A DNA stretch of 64,000 bases from Sphingomonas xinjiangensis (GCF_014199255.1 NZ_JACIJF010000004.1:354597-418596), one strand, 5' to 3'; positions 6,745 to 15,337 are shown, counted from the first letter of the stretch. Made by a program: numbers and translations. Notes: generated by a model from the letters alone, not told the origin.

Positions 6745-8832
6745 ATGCCTCCCGCGATCAACACTCTCTTCCAGCGCATGGGCCTGAACCGCGACCTAGC
6801 GCTCGCCGGCGCGGTCATCGCGATCATCGCGATGCTGATCCTGCCGATCCCGGGCTGGCTGCTGGATATGGGCCTGGCGCTCTCGATCACCGTGTCGGTC
6901 ATGATCCTCATGACCTCGCTGTTCATCGAAAAGCCGCTGGAACTGTCGGCCTTCCCGACGATCCTGCTGGTCGCGACGATGCTGCGCCTTGGTTTGAACC
7001 TCGCCTCCACCCGCCTGATCCTGACTCATGGCCATGAAGGCCCCGACGCCGCCGGCGGCGTGATCGGGGCGTTCGGCGAGTTCCTGATGGGCGGCGACGT
7101 CATCATCGGCCTCACCATCTTCATGATCCTGATCGTGATCAACTTCGTGGTGATCACAAAGGGTGCGGGTCGTATTGCAGAAGTGGCAGCACGCTTCAGC
7201 CTCGATTCGATGCCCGGCAAGCAGATGGCGATCGACGCCGATCTGTCCGCAGGCATGATCGACGAGACCCAGGCCAAGGAACGCCGCGCCGAAGTCGAGG
7301 CCGAAAGCGGCTTCTACGGTTCGATGGACGGTGCCTCGAAGTTCGTGAAAGGCGACGCGGTCGCCGGGCTGCTCATCACTGCCGTCAACGTCATCGTCGG
7401 CTTGCTCGTCGGCGTCACTTCGCACGGTCTTCCGATCGGCGAGGCTTTCCACACCTACACCGTACTCACTGCCGGCGATGGCCTGGTCAGCCAGATTCCG
7501 GCGCTGATCATCTCGATCGCCGCGGGCCTGCTCGTCTCCAAGGGCGGCATCGCGGGCAAGACCGGCGCGGCGCTCGGCGACCAGCTCGGCCGCTATCCCA
7601 AGGCGTTCGGCATGGTCTCGTTCCTGATGGGTGCGCTCGCGCTCATGCCGGGGCTGCCCTTCATCCCCTTCGCCGCTTTCTCCGGCGCTGCCGGCTACGC
7701 CGCCTGGAAGATGAGCAAGAAGGCCGAAGCCAAGCAGGTCATGGAACGCGTCACCGCCGCCCAGGAACAGGCCGCGGTCGCGTCGGCGATCGTCGAGCAG
7801 CCCATCTCCGAAACGCTCGCGATCGACGCGGTGCGCATCGAGATCGGCTACGCCCTCCTGCCGATGATCAATGAAGCCGAGCGTGAGCCGCGGCTCGACG
7901 ATCAGGTCCGCGCGCTGCGCCGTCAGATGGCGACCGATTTCGGCTTCGTGCTGCCTTCGGTGCGCATCATCGACAATATGGGCCTCCAGCCCAACGAATA
8001 CGTCATCACCATCAAGGAGACGGAGGCCGCACGCGGCAACATCCGCCTCGACAAGCTGCTGCTGATCAATCCCGGCGGTGCCCCTGTCGGCCTGCCAGGC
8101 GAAACGACCCGCGAGCCGGTATTCGGCCTGCCCGCCTTGTGGATCGATCGCGAGCTTCGCGACGAAGCCGGCTTCCGCGGCCTGACCGTGGTCGAATGCG
8201 GCACGATCATCACCACGCACCTGACCGAACTGGTCAAGGACAACATCGCCGACTTGCTTTCCTACACCGAAACGCAGAAGCTGCTGACCGAAGTCCACAA
8301 GGACTCGGAAAAGCTCGTCGCCGACATCATCCCGTCCAAAGTCTCGATCTCCAGCGTCCAGCGCATCCTTCAGAACCTGCTGTCGGAAGGCATCTCGATC
8401 CGCGATGTCCCCACGATCCTGGAAGGCATCGCCGAAGCCGCGCCGCTGACCAACAACCTGACCCAGATGACCGAACATGTCCGCTCGCGTCTGGCCCGCC
8501 AGATCAGCGCCAGCCAGGTCCGCGGCGACGCCATCCCGGTGGTCACGCTGTCACCGGAATGGGACCAGGCATTCGCGGAATCGATCCTTGGTTCGGGCGA
8601 CGAGCGTCAGCTGGCGATGGCGCCGTCGATGCTCCAGAAGTTCATCGCCTCGACCCGCGAGACCTATGACCGGCTGGCGCAGGATGGCGAGATCCCCTGC
8701 CTGCTCACCAGCCCGTCGATCCGCCCATTCGTCCGCTCGATCATTGAGCGCGTGCGCCCGGCGACCGTGGTGATGTCGCAGAACGAGATCCATGCCCGCG
8801 CCCGAATTCGCGCGCTCGGCACCATCGGGTGA
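6745..8832 (+). CDS. flhA: Flagellar export gate protein FlhA
   Basis: FlhA is the major inner-membrane component of the flagellar type III export gate; its cytoplasmic ring receives substrates and chaperones. The 695-residue length is typical. The N-terminal half has about eight membrane segments beginning at residue 20, and the FHIPEP-family signature region around FPTILLVATMLRLGLNLAST is clear. The C-terminal half (from about residue 330) is the soluble domain. It follows flbD after a repeat-filled gap, and its own start has only a weak ribosome site. flhB, fliP, fliQ and fliR are not in the window. Confidence 0.97.
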   Translation: MPPAINTLFQRMGLNRDLALAGAVIAIIAMLILPIPGWLLDMGLALSITVSVMILMTSLFIEKPLELSAFPTILLVATMLRLGLNLASTRLILTHGHEGPDAAGGVIGAFGEFLMGGDVIIGLTIFMILIVINFVVITKGAGRIAEVAARFSLDSMPGKQMAIDADLSAGMIDETQAKERRAEVEAESGFYGSMDGASKFVKGDAVAGLLITAVNVIVGLLVGVTSHGLPIGEAFHTYTVLTAGDGLVSQIPALIISIAAGLLVSKGGIAGKTGAALGDQLGRYPKAFGMVSFLMGALALMPGLPFIPFAAFSGAAGYAAWKMSKKAEAKQVMERVTAAQEQAAVASAIVEQPISETLAIDAVRIEIGYALLPMINEAEREPRLDDQVRALRRQMATDFGFVLPSVRIIDNMGLQPNEYVITIKETEAARGNIRLDKLLLINPGGAPVGLPGETTREPVFGLPALWIDRELRDEAGFRGLTVVECGTIITTHLTELVKDNIADLLSYTETQKLLTEVHKDSEKLVADIIPSKVSISSVQRILQNLLSEGISIRDVPTILEGIAEAAPLTNNLTQMTEHVRSRLARQISASQVRGDAIPVVTLSPEWDQAFAESILGSGDERQLAMAPSMLQKFIASTRETYDRLAQDGEIPCLLTSPSIRPFVRSIIERVRPATVVMSQNEIHARARIRALGTIG

Positions 8833-8841
8833 TTACTCTCC

Positions 8842-8847
8842 TATAAT
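8842..8847 (+). promoter_or_regulatory. CTCCTATAATGA box upstream of fliK
   Basis: TACTCTCCTATAATGATC matches the recurrent box, with a GGCA half-site 24 bp upstream (8818). It lies 42 bp before the fliK start, just after the flhA stop. Confidence 0.55.
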
Positions 8848-8889
8848 GATCAACGTGGTCCCTTGAGGGGCCGGGCAAGAGGCGCCTGA

Positions 8890-10521
8890 ATGCAGATCAA
8901 CGCTTTCGGTTTTCCGCTTGGGACCAGCATCGCCGGCGGCAACGCCGCGGGTGCGCCGGCCCTGGGTTTTCTTCAGGCGCTAGGCGTCGCCGGCGCGGGT
9001 CAGGCCGTTGCACCGACGGGCGGCGTCGCCATCATGCCGGCTACCAGCCTGGGCGACATGGGTCAGACCATCGGTCTCATGGCCGGCGCGCAGCCGGGCA
9101 CGGGCGTCAACGATGCGCGGCTGCCCGCCGCAGCCTTTTCCGTTTCAAGCGCGCCTAGCCCACTCTTGCCGCAGGGCAACGCGCTGGCCAGCCCCACGAC
9201 GCTTTCCGCGACGCCAACCGCGCCCACGCTGGCAGCGGATACGGCGAATGCGGCGGATGTGGCGCATGTGACCGTCCTTCCCGCAGCACAGCCTGCGCCT
9301 GAAAAGCCGATCCTAGCGTCGCTACAGACGACCACCTCCTTGTCGGGCCTGCTCGCAACTGCGGTGCGACCAGTGGCCGAGGCGCCTGCCGCACCGCCTG
9401 CCGCGCCGCCTGCCGCACCGCCTGCCGCACCGCCTGCCGCGCCGCTTGCCGCCGGTACTGCCACGCCCGTGAAACCCGGGTCAGCCCAACCCGTCATCGC
9501 CGATGCGGCTCTAGCCCCGGCACCGGCGCAGGTGCCGCTCGACGACAGCGACGCTGTCCTTGCGGCAAATCCGCAGCCCGTTGCCGTGGAAGAGCCCGCA
9601 ACGCCGGCCAAGGGCAAACCCGCCAAGCCTGCGGATCAGGAAACCGATTCGTTCCTCCCAGCCGAGGGAGCCCCTCAGCCCCTCGTCGCCGCGCCTGTCG
9701 CTCCTCATCTCGCGCCGCAGCAGGTGACCGCACAACCGCCGGCCGCGCAGAAGCAGGCTGAGACCCAGCTTCAGGCCGCTGGCCGCCAGCCGCGTGCCCC
9801 CGGCACCCAGACCGCTGGTACCGAGGCGCTCCGCAAGCCCGGCGCCGAAACGGCGCAGTTGGACAGCGGAGCCCAGTCGCAGCTCGGCGACGCGGTCGGC
9901 GGTGACTTCGCCCGCGCCGTGCAGGCCGCAGCGGGCGACAATAGCGCATTCGCGCAGGACGGGGGCCAGCCCCACGAGCAGCAAGCGAAGTTCGAAGGCA
10001 CCGCCGCTGCGGTGTCGCAACCCGCCCACACCGCGCCGAGCACCGGCACCACGGCTGCCGCGCCCGCCGCGCCGCTCGCGCAAGAGCCGGTCGTCGCCAC
10101 GCGCGCCGGTCAGTTTGGCCATGCCATGGGCGTGGAGATCGCGCGCAAGGTCGAAGCCGGGGAGGAAACGCTGCGCGTCCGCCTCAACCCAGACAATCTG
10201 GGCCGCATCGAAGTGACGCTTGCCTTTGACGACGGCGCGCTGAAGGCGACCGTGCGCGCGGAGAGCCAGCGTGCGCTCGACTTGCTGCGCCAGGACATGC
10301 CCGATCTCGCCCGCACGCTTGACCAGGCCGGCGTCCGCACCGACGCGCAGAGCTTCCGCTTCGAAACGCGTGCCGACACCGGCAGCGGCCAGCAACAAGG
10401 GGGCAATCAGCAGCAGCGCGGGCACAACCCGCAGCAGCAGCACGCCCAAGCCGACGATCTCGAACCCGCTCCTGCGTATCGCGCGATCCGCGCCGATGGG
10501 CAGGTCGACCTTCTCGCCTGA
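8890..10521 (+). CDS. fliK: Flagellar hook-length control protein FliK
   Basis: FliK is exported and acts as a ruler that ends hook growth and switches export specificity. Most of the 543 residues are low-complexity Ala, Pro, Thr and Gln, as expected of the extended ruler part, including a run of PPAA repeats. The conserved C-terminal Flg_hook domain lies at about residues 410-500, with the signature LRVRLNPDNLGRIEV and a following acidic strand. The C-terminus is rich in Gln, Asn and His. flgD follows 9 bp later in the same direction. The repeat-rich middle makes length variation between strains likely. Confidence 0.88.
   Translation: MQINAFGFPLGTSIAGGNAAGAPALGFLQALGVAGAGQAVAPTGGVAIMPATSLGDMGQTIGLMAGAQPGTGVNDARLPAAAFSVSSAPSPLLPQGNALASPTTLSATPTAPTLAADTANAADVAHVTVLPAAQPAPEKPILASLQTTTSLSGLLATAVRPVAEAPAAPPAAPPAAPPAAPPAAPLAAGTATPVKPGSAQPVIADAALAPAPAQVPLDDSDAVLAANPQPVAVEEPATPAKGKPAKPADQETDSFLPAEGAPQPLVAAPVAPHLAPQQVTAQPPAAQKQAETQLQAAGRQPRAPGTQTAGTEALRKPGAETAQLDSGAQSQLGDAVGGDFARAVQAAAGDNSAFAQDGGQPHEQQAKFEGTAAAVSQPAHTAPSTGTTAAAPAAPLAQEPVVATRAGQFGHAMGVEIARKVEAGEETLRVRLNPDNLGRIEVTLAFDDGALKATVRAESQRALDLLRQDMPDLARTLDQAGVRTDAQSFRFETRADTGSGQQQGGNQQQRGHNPQQQHAQADDLEPAPAYRAIRADGQVDLLA
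9384..9450 (+). repeat. Tandem 12-bp repeat inside fliK
   Basis: About five copies of a GCMCCGCCTGCC unit encode a PPAA run. The two versions of the unit differ at one position, so copy number could change by slippage. Confidence 0.75.
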
Positions 10522-10530
10522 GGACTGACC

Positions 10531-11187
10531 ATGACGACCGTGAACACCAACGCCGCCGCGATCACCGACGCCAAGACCCAGGCCGCGTCGACGAAGCTCA
10601 GCGCCGACTATGACATGTTCCTGAAGCTGCTGACCGCGCAGATGCAGAACCAGGATCCGCTCGATCCGATGGACACCGCGCAATACACCCAGCAGCTGGT
10701 GCAATATTCGCAGGTCGAACAGTCGATCGAGCAGACCTCGACGCTCAAGACCATGCTCGCCACCATGGGGACGCAGAACCTGACCCAGGCTTCGTCGCTG
10801 ATCGGCCGCGCGGTCGAGACCGACAGCGCCACCGCCGGCCTCGCGACCGGCTCGCCCGCCCAGTGGGTGTGGGACGCCCCGCGCAACGCCGCCACCATCA
10901 CCGCCACGATCAGGGACGACAAGGGCAAGGTCGTCGACACCCGCGACGTCAAGGCCGGCGCCGCCAGCGGCACCTTTGAATGGGACGGCAAGACCAGCGC
11001 GGGCAAGGAACTGGCCGGCGGCAACTACACCGTGTCGCTCGACGGTGTCGACGCCTCGGGCAACAAGGTCGCGGTAACGCCGCACGCAGTGGGCAAGGTC
11101 AGCGACGTTCAGCTCGAAGGCAACAACGTGCTGGTCACGATCAACGGCATGCAGATCTCTTCCGGCCGGCTCGTCCGCATCGGCTGA
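10531..11187 (+). CDS. flgD: Flagellar hook cap / assembly scaffold protein FlgD
   Basis: FlgD caps the growing hook and directs polymerisation of FlgE. The 218 residues contain the conserved N-terminal region (about 27-70) with FLKLLTAQMQNQDPLDPMD followed by a Gln-rich helix. After that come an FnIII-like and Tudor-like core and the usual C-terminal GG-containing segments. Nine bases separate it from fliK, so the two are probably one transcript, closed by the strong hairpin after the stop. Confidence 0.95.
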   Translation: MTTVNTNAAAITDAKTQAASTKLSADYDMFLKLLTAQMQNQDPLDPMDTAQYTQQLVQYSQVEQSIEQTSTLKTMLATMGTQNLTQASSLIGRAVETDSATAGLATGSPAQWVWDAPRNAATITATIRDDKGKVVDTRDVKAGAASGTFEWDGKTSAGKELAGGNYTVSLDGVDASGNKVAVTPHAVGKVSDVQLEGNNVLVTINGMQISSGRLVRIG

Positions 11188-11212
11188 ACCCTGCCGCCTT
11201 TCCGGCTTCCAG

Positions 11213-11257
11213 GCGCCGGCGGCATGCTCTTGGGGCACGCCGCCGGCGCTTTGCGTT
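11213..11257 (+). terminator. Terminator after flgD
   Basis: An 11-bp perfect stem GCGCCGGCGGC/GCCGCCGGCGC is followed by TTTGCGTT. Confidence 0.75.
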
Positions 11258-11342
11258 GAGGGGGTTCCCGAAACGGCCCCGGGGCAAACCCGTAGCGGGC
11301 ATCTGCTGAGCCTGCCGGGCGGTCGCGGGCCTACCGCCTTGC

Positions 11343-11348
11343 TATAAT
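11343..11348 (+). promoter_or_regulatory. TATAATGA box in front of a candidate small RNA
   Basis: CCTTGCTATAATGAAAG matches the recurrent flagellar box but has no open reading frame with a start and ribosome site behind it; structured RNA-like sequence follows at once. Confidence 0.5.
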
Positions 11349-11354
11349 GAAAGA

Positions 11355-11482
11355 AGAGAAGCGGGCGGGCCGGTTCATCCCCTCTACGGACCGCCCGCTT
11401 CTCCCCCTATCCGTGTTTTTCCCTAGGCACGGCTGTACAAGCGTAGCGCAGGCCGGTTGTTCGCAACCGGCCTGCTTTCGTT
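11355..11482 (+). ncRNA. Candidate structured small RNA in the flagellar locus
   Basis: A transcript starting about 7 nt after the TATAAT box would begin with a 13-bp perfect stem (GAGAAGCGGGCGG, 11356-11368, pairing with 11391-11403). An unpaired U/C-rich stretch of about 45 nt follows. It would end at a perfect 12-bp stem with a TTCG loop (11448-11475) followed by TTTCGTTT, a textbook intrinsic terminator. No convincing coding frame fits inside. The preceding flgD transcript already has its own terminator, so these hairpins are not simply its end. It lies between flgD and a convergent gene. No known RNA family is recognised, and expression is inferred from sequence only. Confidence 0.5.
11448..11482 (+). 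terminator. Intrinsic terminator of the candidate small RNA
   Basis: GCAGGCCGGTTG pairs perfectly with CAACCGGCCTGC across a TTCG loop, followed by TTTCGTTT. Confidence 0.75.
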
Positions 11483-11525
11483 TGCGGGTCGCCGATGGGC
11501 GCCCTTCTCCCGCGCAGCACGCACG

Positions 11526-11560
11526 AAAAAGGGCCGCGCAGTTCCCTGCCGGCCCCTTTC
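11526..11560 (-). terminator. Terminator of the unknown minus-strand gene
   Basis: Read on the minus strand, an AAAGGGGCCG arm pairs with CGGCCC and is followed by TTTTT. It sits 24 bp past the stop of the gene at 11584-11994. Confidence 0.6.
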
Positions 11561-11583
11561 AGATCGCAGCTCTCAAGCGGGCG

Positions 11584-11994
11584 TCAGTGCACTCGCGCCT
11601 CCGCGCGGCGGCCCAGCTCGCGGGCATGCGCGCTCACCAGGCACAGCTCGGCATAGAGCCGGTCCCAGAACGGTGCTGGGATATCCAGTGGCATCTCGCC
11701 GCCTTGCTTCAGCCCCAGGCAGGCGGCCGGCTGGAGCGCCAGCGCGAAGCGCGTGCCGAACGTCCCATCCACCTGCTCTTCGGGCAGCGCGTGCGGCACG
11801 GCGAGCCTGGCGGACATGATATAGCCCGAAAGCACTTCGACCCCATAACCGTCTAGCAGCACGCGCGGTTGGCCGTTCACGTCGGGCCGTTCCAGGACGA
11901 TCAGCGCGCCCCGGGGATGCTCCTCCACGCTCACCCGCAGGCGGCTGCCGAACGCATCGGTAATTTCACGAATTCGAGGGAACAAGTGTAACAC
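11584..11994 (-). CDS. Uncharacterised protein between flgD and flagellin
   Basis: This gene of 136 residues is not recognised. It has no signal peptide or membrane segment and a mixed alpha/beta look, ending in a charged helix (CLVSAHARELGRRAEARVH). A GTG at 11994 opens the frame but overlaps the AGGAG ribosome site; a TTG nine bases further in (11985) has better spacing and may be the true start. On the minus strand the leader carries TTCTTCTATAAG, the same box as the flagellar operons, and it follows the flagellin gene with the flagellin terminator between them. Co-regulation with flagella is therefore likely, and a role in flagellin handling is possible but only inferred. Confidence 0.7.
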   Translation of the reverse strand: MLHLFPRIREITDAFGSRLRVSVEEHPRGALIVLERPDVNGQPRVLLDGYGVEVLSGYIMSARLAVPHALPEEQVDGTFGTRFALALQPAACLGLKQGGEMPLDIPAPFWDRLYAELCLVSAHARELGRRAEARVH

Positions 11995-12008
11995 TCCTGT
12001 CTCCCTTC

Positions 12009-12014
12009 CTTATA
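12009..12014 (-). promoter_or_regulatory. TTCTATAAG box upstream of the unknown gene
   Basis: Read on the minus strand, ATTCTTCTATAAGGAAGG matches the recurrent box with G in the last -10 position, like the fliF copy. Confidence 0.45.
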
Positions 12015-12050
12015 GAAGAATAAACCATCGCCCGTGCCGCTGCGGCGAAC

Positions 12051-12086
12051 AAAAAAAGAAGGCCGGGATGTTTCCATCCCGGCCTC
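12051..12086 (-). terminator. Terminator of flagellin
   Basis: Minus strand: GGCCGGGATG pairs perfectly with CATCCCGGCC across GAAA, followed by TTCTTTTTTT. It lies 40 bp past the flagellin stop. Confidence 0.85.
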
Positions 12087-12126
12087 CAGATAGTCAGGGC
12101 CGTAAATCCAGACGGGAAGCCTGGTC

Positions 12127-12945
12127 TTAACGGAACAGCGACGTGATGGTCTGCGGCGCCTGGTTGGCGATCGACAGAGCCTGGACACCCAGCTGCTGCT
12201 TGACCTGCAGAGCCTGCAGACGAGCAGATTCCTTGGCCAGATCGGCATCCACCAGGTTGCCGATGCCGCCTTCGATGGCGTCCGACAGCTTGCTCACGAA
12301 GCTCGACTGACCGTCGATCTTGCGCGAAGCCGAGCCGAGCACGCTCAGCTTGGTGTTGACCACCTTCTGCTGCGCGTCGAGGTTGTTGACCATCGTCTTC
12401 GCGGTCGCTGCGTCCGTGAACGTTGCGCCGAGAGCGGTGACAACAGCACCGAAGTCCTGGTTCGCAACCGTCAGGGGCGAGGCAGTCGTGTCAGTCGACT
12501 GCAGCGCGCTGACGCTGCCGCCGCTGGCCTTCAGCAGGTTGGTTCCGTTGAACTCGGAGGAGTCGATGACCGTATTGATCTGCTCCTTGAGTGCATCGAA
12601 ATCCTTGCCGATGGCCGTACGGCTGTCGGCATCCAGGCCCGCGTCGGAAGCTTCCGTCGCCTTCGCCTTCATCTGGTTCATCAGGTCCGAGATCTGCTCG
12701 GCACCGGCGACTGCGACGTCAGTCGTGCTCTTGGCACGGCTGAGCGACGAAGACACCGCCTTCAGGCCGCCAACGTCGCCACGGAGGGTCTGGGCGATCG
12801 TGAACGATGCCGAGTCATCCTTGGTCGACGCAACGCTCAGGCCGGTGTTGATGCGGCTCTGAACCTGCGACAGGCCCTTGTTGGTGTCGTTGAGGCTCTG
12901 GAGAGCCGCCATTGCACCGGTGTTCGTGTTGACAGAGAAACCCAT
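12127..12945 (-). CDS. fliC: Flagellin
   Basis: This is the structural protein of the filament. At 272 residues it is a short flagellin with only D0/D1 domains. The N-terminal helix (MGFSVNTNTGAMAALQSL, then QSRINTGLSVASTKDD) and the C-terminal helix (DLAKESARLQALQVKQQLG, then ALSIANQAPQTITSLF) are diagnostic. The variable centre (about residues 130-190) is small. No second flagellin gene is in the window. AT-rich DNA upstream (12960-13130) probably holds its promoter, but no copy of the CTCCTATAAT box is seen there. The terminator is strong, as expected of an abundant transcript. Confidence 0.96.
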   Translation of the reverse strand: MGFSVNTNTGAMAALQSLNDTNKGLSQVQSRINTGLSVASTKDDSASFTIAQTLRGDVGGLKAVSSSLSRAKSTTDVAVAGAEQISDLMNQMKAKATEASDAGLDADSRTAIGKDFDALKEQINTVIDSSEFNGTNLLKASGGSVSALQSTDTTASPLTVANQDFGAVVTALGATFTDAATAKTMVNNLDAQQKVVNTKLSVLGSASRKIDGQSSFVSKLSDAIEGGIGNLVDADLAKESARLQALQVKQQLGVQALSIANQAPQTITSLFR

Positions 12946-13290
12946 GATAATCTTCCTTCTAGGATAAGAACCGCTTCTGCGGTCCGGGTCGGAAGCGCCG
13001 ACCCTCGACTTGATGCGTCTGCACCTTGCCCTTCCATCATGGGAAGAAATTCATGACCAACCAAATAATCTCGAAAATTTAGATGGTTACCATAAAGTAA
13101 ACATGCCCGGCTTGTGCTTTGTTACTGTTCCAGCATGGAAAAATCCTCCCCCAAAGGGCGTAGGGATCATGCGCAGCATGGTGGAGGGGCAGGCGCCACA
13201 AGCATGCGGGTCACGCGCCTGCCTCTCACCAGCGTCCCGGTCCCCTCGCCTTCCAGAAGAGGATCGCCAGATTGCTCAGCCGGGAGACCA
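12946..13290. other. Flagellin upstream region, no gene seen
   Basis: About 345 bp separate the flagellin start from the flgH terminator. The part at 13050-13130 is AT-rich compared with its surroundings and contains GGTTACCATAAAGTAAAC, a loose inverted repeat. Open frames here have no ribosome site or convincing composition. It most likely holds the flagellin promoter and control sites. Confidence 0.5.
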
Positions 13291-13329
13291 CAAACAAAAA
13301 GCCCGCCCGGGTCTCCCCGGGCGGGCTTT
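13291..13329 (-). terminator. Terminator of the flgF-flgG-flgA-flgH operon
   Basis: An 11-bp perfect stem GCCCGCCCGGG/CCCGGGCGGGC with a 4-nt loop is followed on the minus strand by TTTTTGTTTG. Confidence 0.85.
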
Positions 13330-13350
13330 CCTGTCAGCAGGAGCTGAAAA

Positions 13351-14118
13351 TCAGAACGGAAACAGCGCGTCGTAAATCTGCTGCCCCCAGCGCGCCTGCT
13401 GCGCGTCGGTCAGCTGGCCCTTGCCACCATAGATCACGCGTGCCTCGGCGATCTGGCTGTGCTGGATCGAATTGTCGCGGGCGATGTCCTCGGGCCGGAT
13501 GATGCCCGTGACGATCAGCTCGCGCATCTCGAAGTTCACGCGCACTTCCTGGCGGCCCTTGATCATCAGGTTGCCGTTCGGCAGCACCTGGGTGACGATC
13601 GCGGCCATCGTCATGTTGATCGTCTCGGATCGGTTGGTGGATCCGCCACCGGCATATTTCGATCCCGAATTGGTCTCGAACACCTTGCCCGCATCGGCGC
13701 CCAGCACGTCGGCGACCGGCTTGATGCCCAGCAGATTGCCCAGCCCGCCATTTTCAGAGCCGCCCCGCGTGCGCGACGTCGTGTTGCCCAGATCGGCCTT
13801 GTCCTGGATGTTGATCTTGATCTTCAGGATGTCGCCCTGCTCGCGCGCGCGCTGGTCGCGGAAGAACGCGCCCGCGCCGGTGCGGAACAGCGATGCGCTC
13901 GCCTGCTGCTGGGGCGCTGGGCCGGCGATCTGCGCGCCCATGGCACCTGGGCGGCGCGCGCGGTCGGCCGGTGCCGCCAGCGACGCCTCCAGTTCGGGCG
14001 TGTCGATCGGCGACATTTCGGACAGCTTCGGCGCCTTGCCGACCTGCTTCAAACGGCCCGCGGCACCGCAGCCCGACAATGTGGCGCCCAGCGCCACGAC
14101 GAGAATGATCTTGCGCAT
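13351..14118 (-). CDS. flgH: Flagellar L-ring lipoprotein FlgH
   Basis: FlgH forms the outer-membrane L ring around the rod. The 255 residues begin with a lipoprotein signal peptide and lipobox LSGC (Cys at about residue 17). The conserved core includes LFRTGAGAFFRDQRA, the DILKIKINIQD strand and the C-terminal IVTGIIRPEDI segment. It is the last gene of a minus-strand operon, 11 bp after flgA. flgI (P ring) and flgJ are not in the window. Confidence 0.96.
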   Translation of the reverse strand: MRKIILVVALGATLSGCGAAGRLKQVGKAPKLSEMSPIDTPELEASLAAPADRARRPGAMGAQIAGPAPQQQASASLFRTGAGAFFRDQRAREQGDILKIKINIQDKADLGNTTSRTRGGSENGGLGNLLGIKPVADVLGADAGKVFETNSGSKYAGGGSTNRSETINMTMAAIVTQVLPNGNLMIKGRQEVRVNFEMRELIVTGIIRPEDIARDNSIQHSQIAEARVIYGGKGQLTDAQQARWGQQIYDALFPF

Positions 14119-14129
14119 AAACGAACTCC

Positions 14130-14555
14130 TTACGGTGCGGAGACCCGGACGACGCCGGATCCATCCACCATGCCATCGAGCGTGCGGCTCGTGCTGTTGG
14201 TCACCACGCGGACCATGTCGCCCTTTCCGCCTCCGGTCAGCGCCCGGCCCGATGCGGTGATCAGCAGCGTGCCGCTGGCCAGCTTGATCGTCACCGGCTC
14301 GCCGCGGCGGACCAGCTGCGGGGTCATCACGTCGGTGCGGCGCACGATCGTGCCCGGCGCCAGGTTGCGCGTGGCTTCCATGCCCGCGGCATCCTCGATG
14401 CCCAGCGCCCCGCGTGCCGCGGCGACGGTACGGCCCTCCATCGTGAAGTCGCCCGCTTCCAGCCGGTCGCCCTTGGACACGGCATGGCCGAGCACCGCGA
14501 CCTGCACGTCCTCGGCGGGTCCCGCCAGCAGCGCGAGTGCCAGGAACAGGCTCAT
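14130..14555 (-). CDS. flgA: P-ring assembly chaperone FlgA
   Basis: FlgA is a periplasmic chaperone for P-ring (FlgI) assembly. The 141 residues are short for the family: a signal peptide (about 1-14) is followed directly by the SAF-type domain (DRLEAGDF through the TNLxPGTIVRR-type segment, about 35-75) and the C-terminal FlgA core (VTIKLASGTLLITASGRAL). The N-terminal domain of longer FlgA proteins is absent. Its start overlaps the flgG stop, and flgH follows after 11 bp. Confidence 0.9.
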   Translation of the reverse strand: MSLFLALALLAGPAEDVQVAVLGHAVSKGDRLEAGDFTMEGRTVAAARGALGIEDAAGMEATRNLAPGTIVRRTDVMTPQLVRRGEPVTIKLASGTLLITASGRALTGGGKGDMVRVVTNSTSRTLDGMVDGSGVVRVSAP

Positions 14556-15337
14556 CAGCGCAGCTGGCTGGTGGTGGCCAGCATCTCGTCTGCCGTCTTC
14601 ACGACGCGGCTGTTCATTTCATAGGCGCGCTGCGCGGTGATCAAGTTGGTGATCTCGGCAACCGGATTGACGTTGGATGCCTCGACAAAGCCCTGCATCA
14701 GCGTGCCCATGCCGGGCTCGCCCGGTGCGGCGACGGTCGGATTGCCCGATGCCGCGGTTTCCAGGAACAGGTTCCCGCCCTTCGCTTCCAGGCCACCTTC
14801 GTTCATGAACGTCGCGAGTTCCAGCTGGCCCAGCTGCTGCGGCTGCGCGTCGCCGGCGATAACCGCCTGGACCTGGCCCGACTTGGATACCGTCACGTCG
14901 ACCACATTCTGCGGCACGGTGATGTCCGGCAGCACGCGGAAGCCGTCATTGGTTACCAGCTCGCCCTGGTCAGAAACGCCGAACGAACCGTCGCGGGTAT
15001 AGCCAGTGGTGCCGTCGGGCAGCTCGATCTGGAAATAGCCATGGCCCTGGATCGCCAGGTCATAGCGGTTGTCGGTCTGCTGGGTCGCACCCTGCTCGTT
15101 GATGCGATAGACTGCGGCGGTCTTCACGCCGGAACCGATCTGGATGCCGGTCGGCACGTTGGTGGTGGCGCTCGACGCCGAACCCGGACGCACGACCTGC
15201 TCGTACAGAAGGTCCTGGAACTCCGCGCGCTGGCGCTTGAAGCCAGTGGTGTTCATGTTGGCAATGTTGTTCGAGATGACGTCGACATTGGTCTGCTGTG
15301 CGAGCATGCCGGTGCCGGCGATGGAGAGCGTACGCAT
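14555..15337 (-). CDS. flgG: Flagellar distal rod protein FlgG
   Basis: FlgG makes the distal rod. The 260-residue length is typical. The N-terminal rod signature (SIAGTGMLAQQTNVDVISNN followed by IANMNTTGFKRQR) and the C-terminal QGFVEASNVNPVAEITNLI followed by TAQRAYEMNSRV are diagnostic of FlgG. Part of the flgF-flgG-flgA-flgH operon; 28 bp after flgF, with overlap into flgA. Confidence 0.97.
   Translation of the reverse strand: MRTLSIAGTGMLAQQTNVDVISNNIANMNTTGFKRQRAEFQDLLYEQVVRPGSASSATTNVPTGIQIGSGVKTAAVYRINEQGATQQTDNRYDLAIQGHGYFQIELPDGTTGYTRDGSFGVSDQGELVTNDGFRVLPDITVPQNVVDVTVSKSGQVQAVIAGDAQPQQLGQLELATFMNEGGLEAKGGNLFLETAASGNPTVAAPGEPGMGTLMQGFVEASNVNPVAEITNLITAQRAYEMNSRVVKTADEMLATTSQLR

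Noticed and set aside
6796..8478. A 560-codon minus-strand frame over flhA
   Set aside because: Composition is Asp/His/Gln-rich without motifs; flhA on the plus strand is certain.
9384..9450. CRISPR-like short repeats
   Set aside because: They are in-frame 12-bp tandem codon repeats inside fliK with no spacers.
13010..13375. Plus-strand frames between flagellin and flgH
   Set aside because: No ribosome site, mixed composition, and they run through the flgH terminator.
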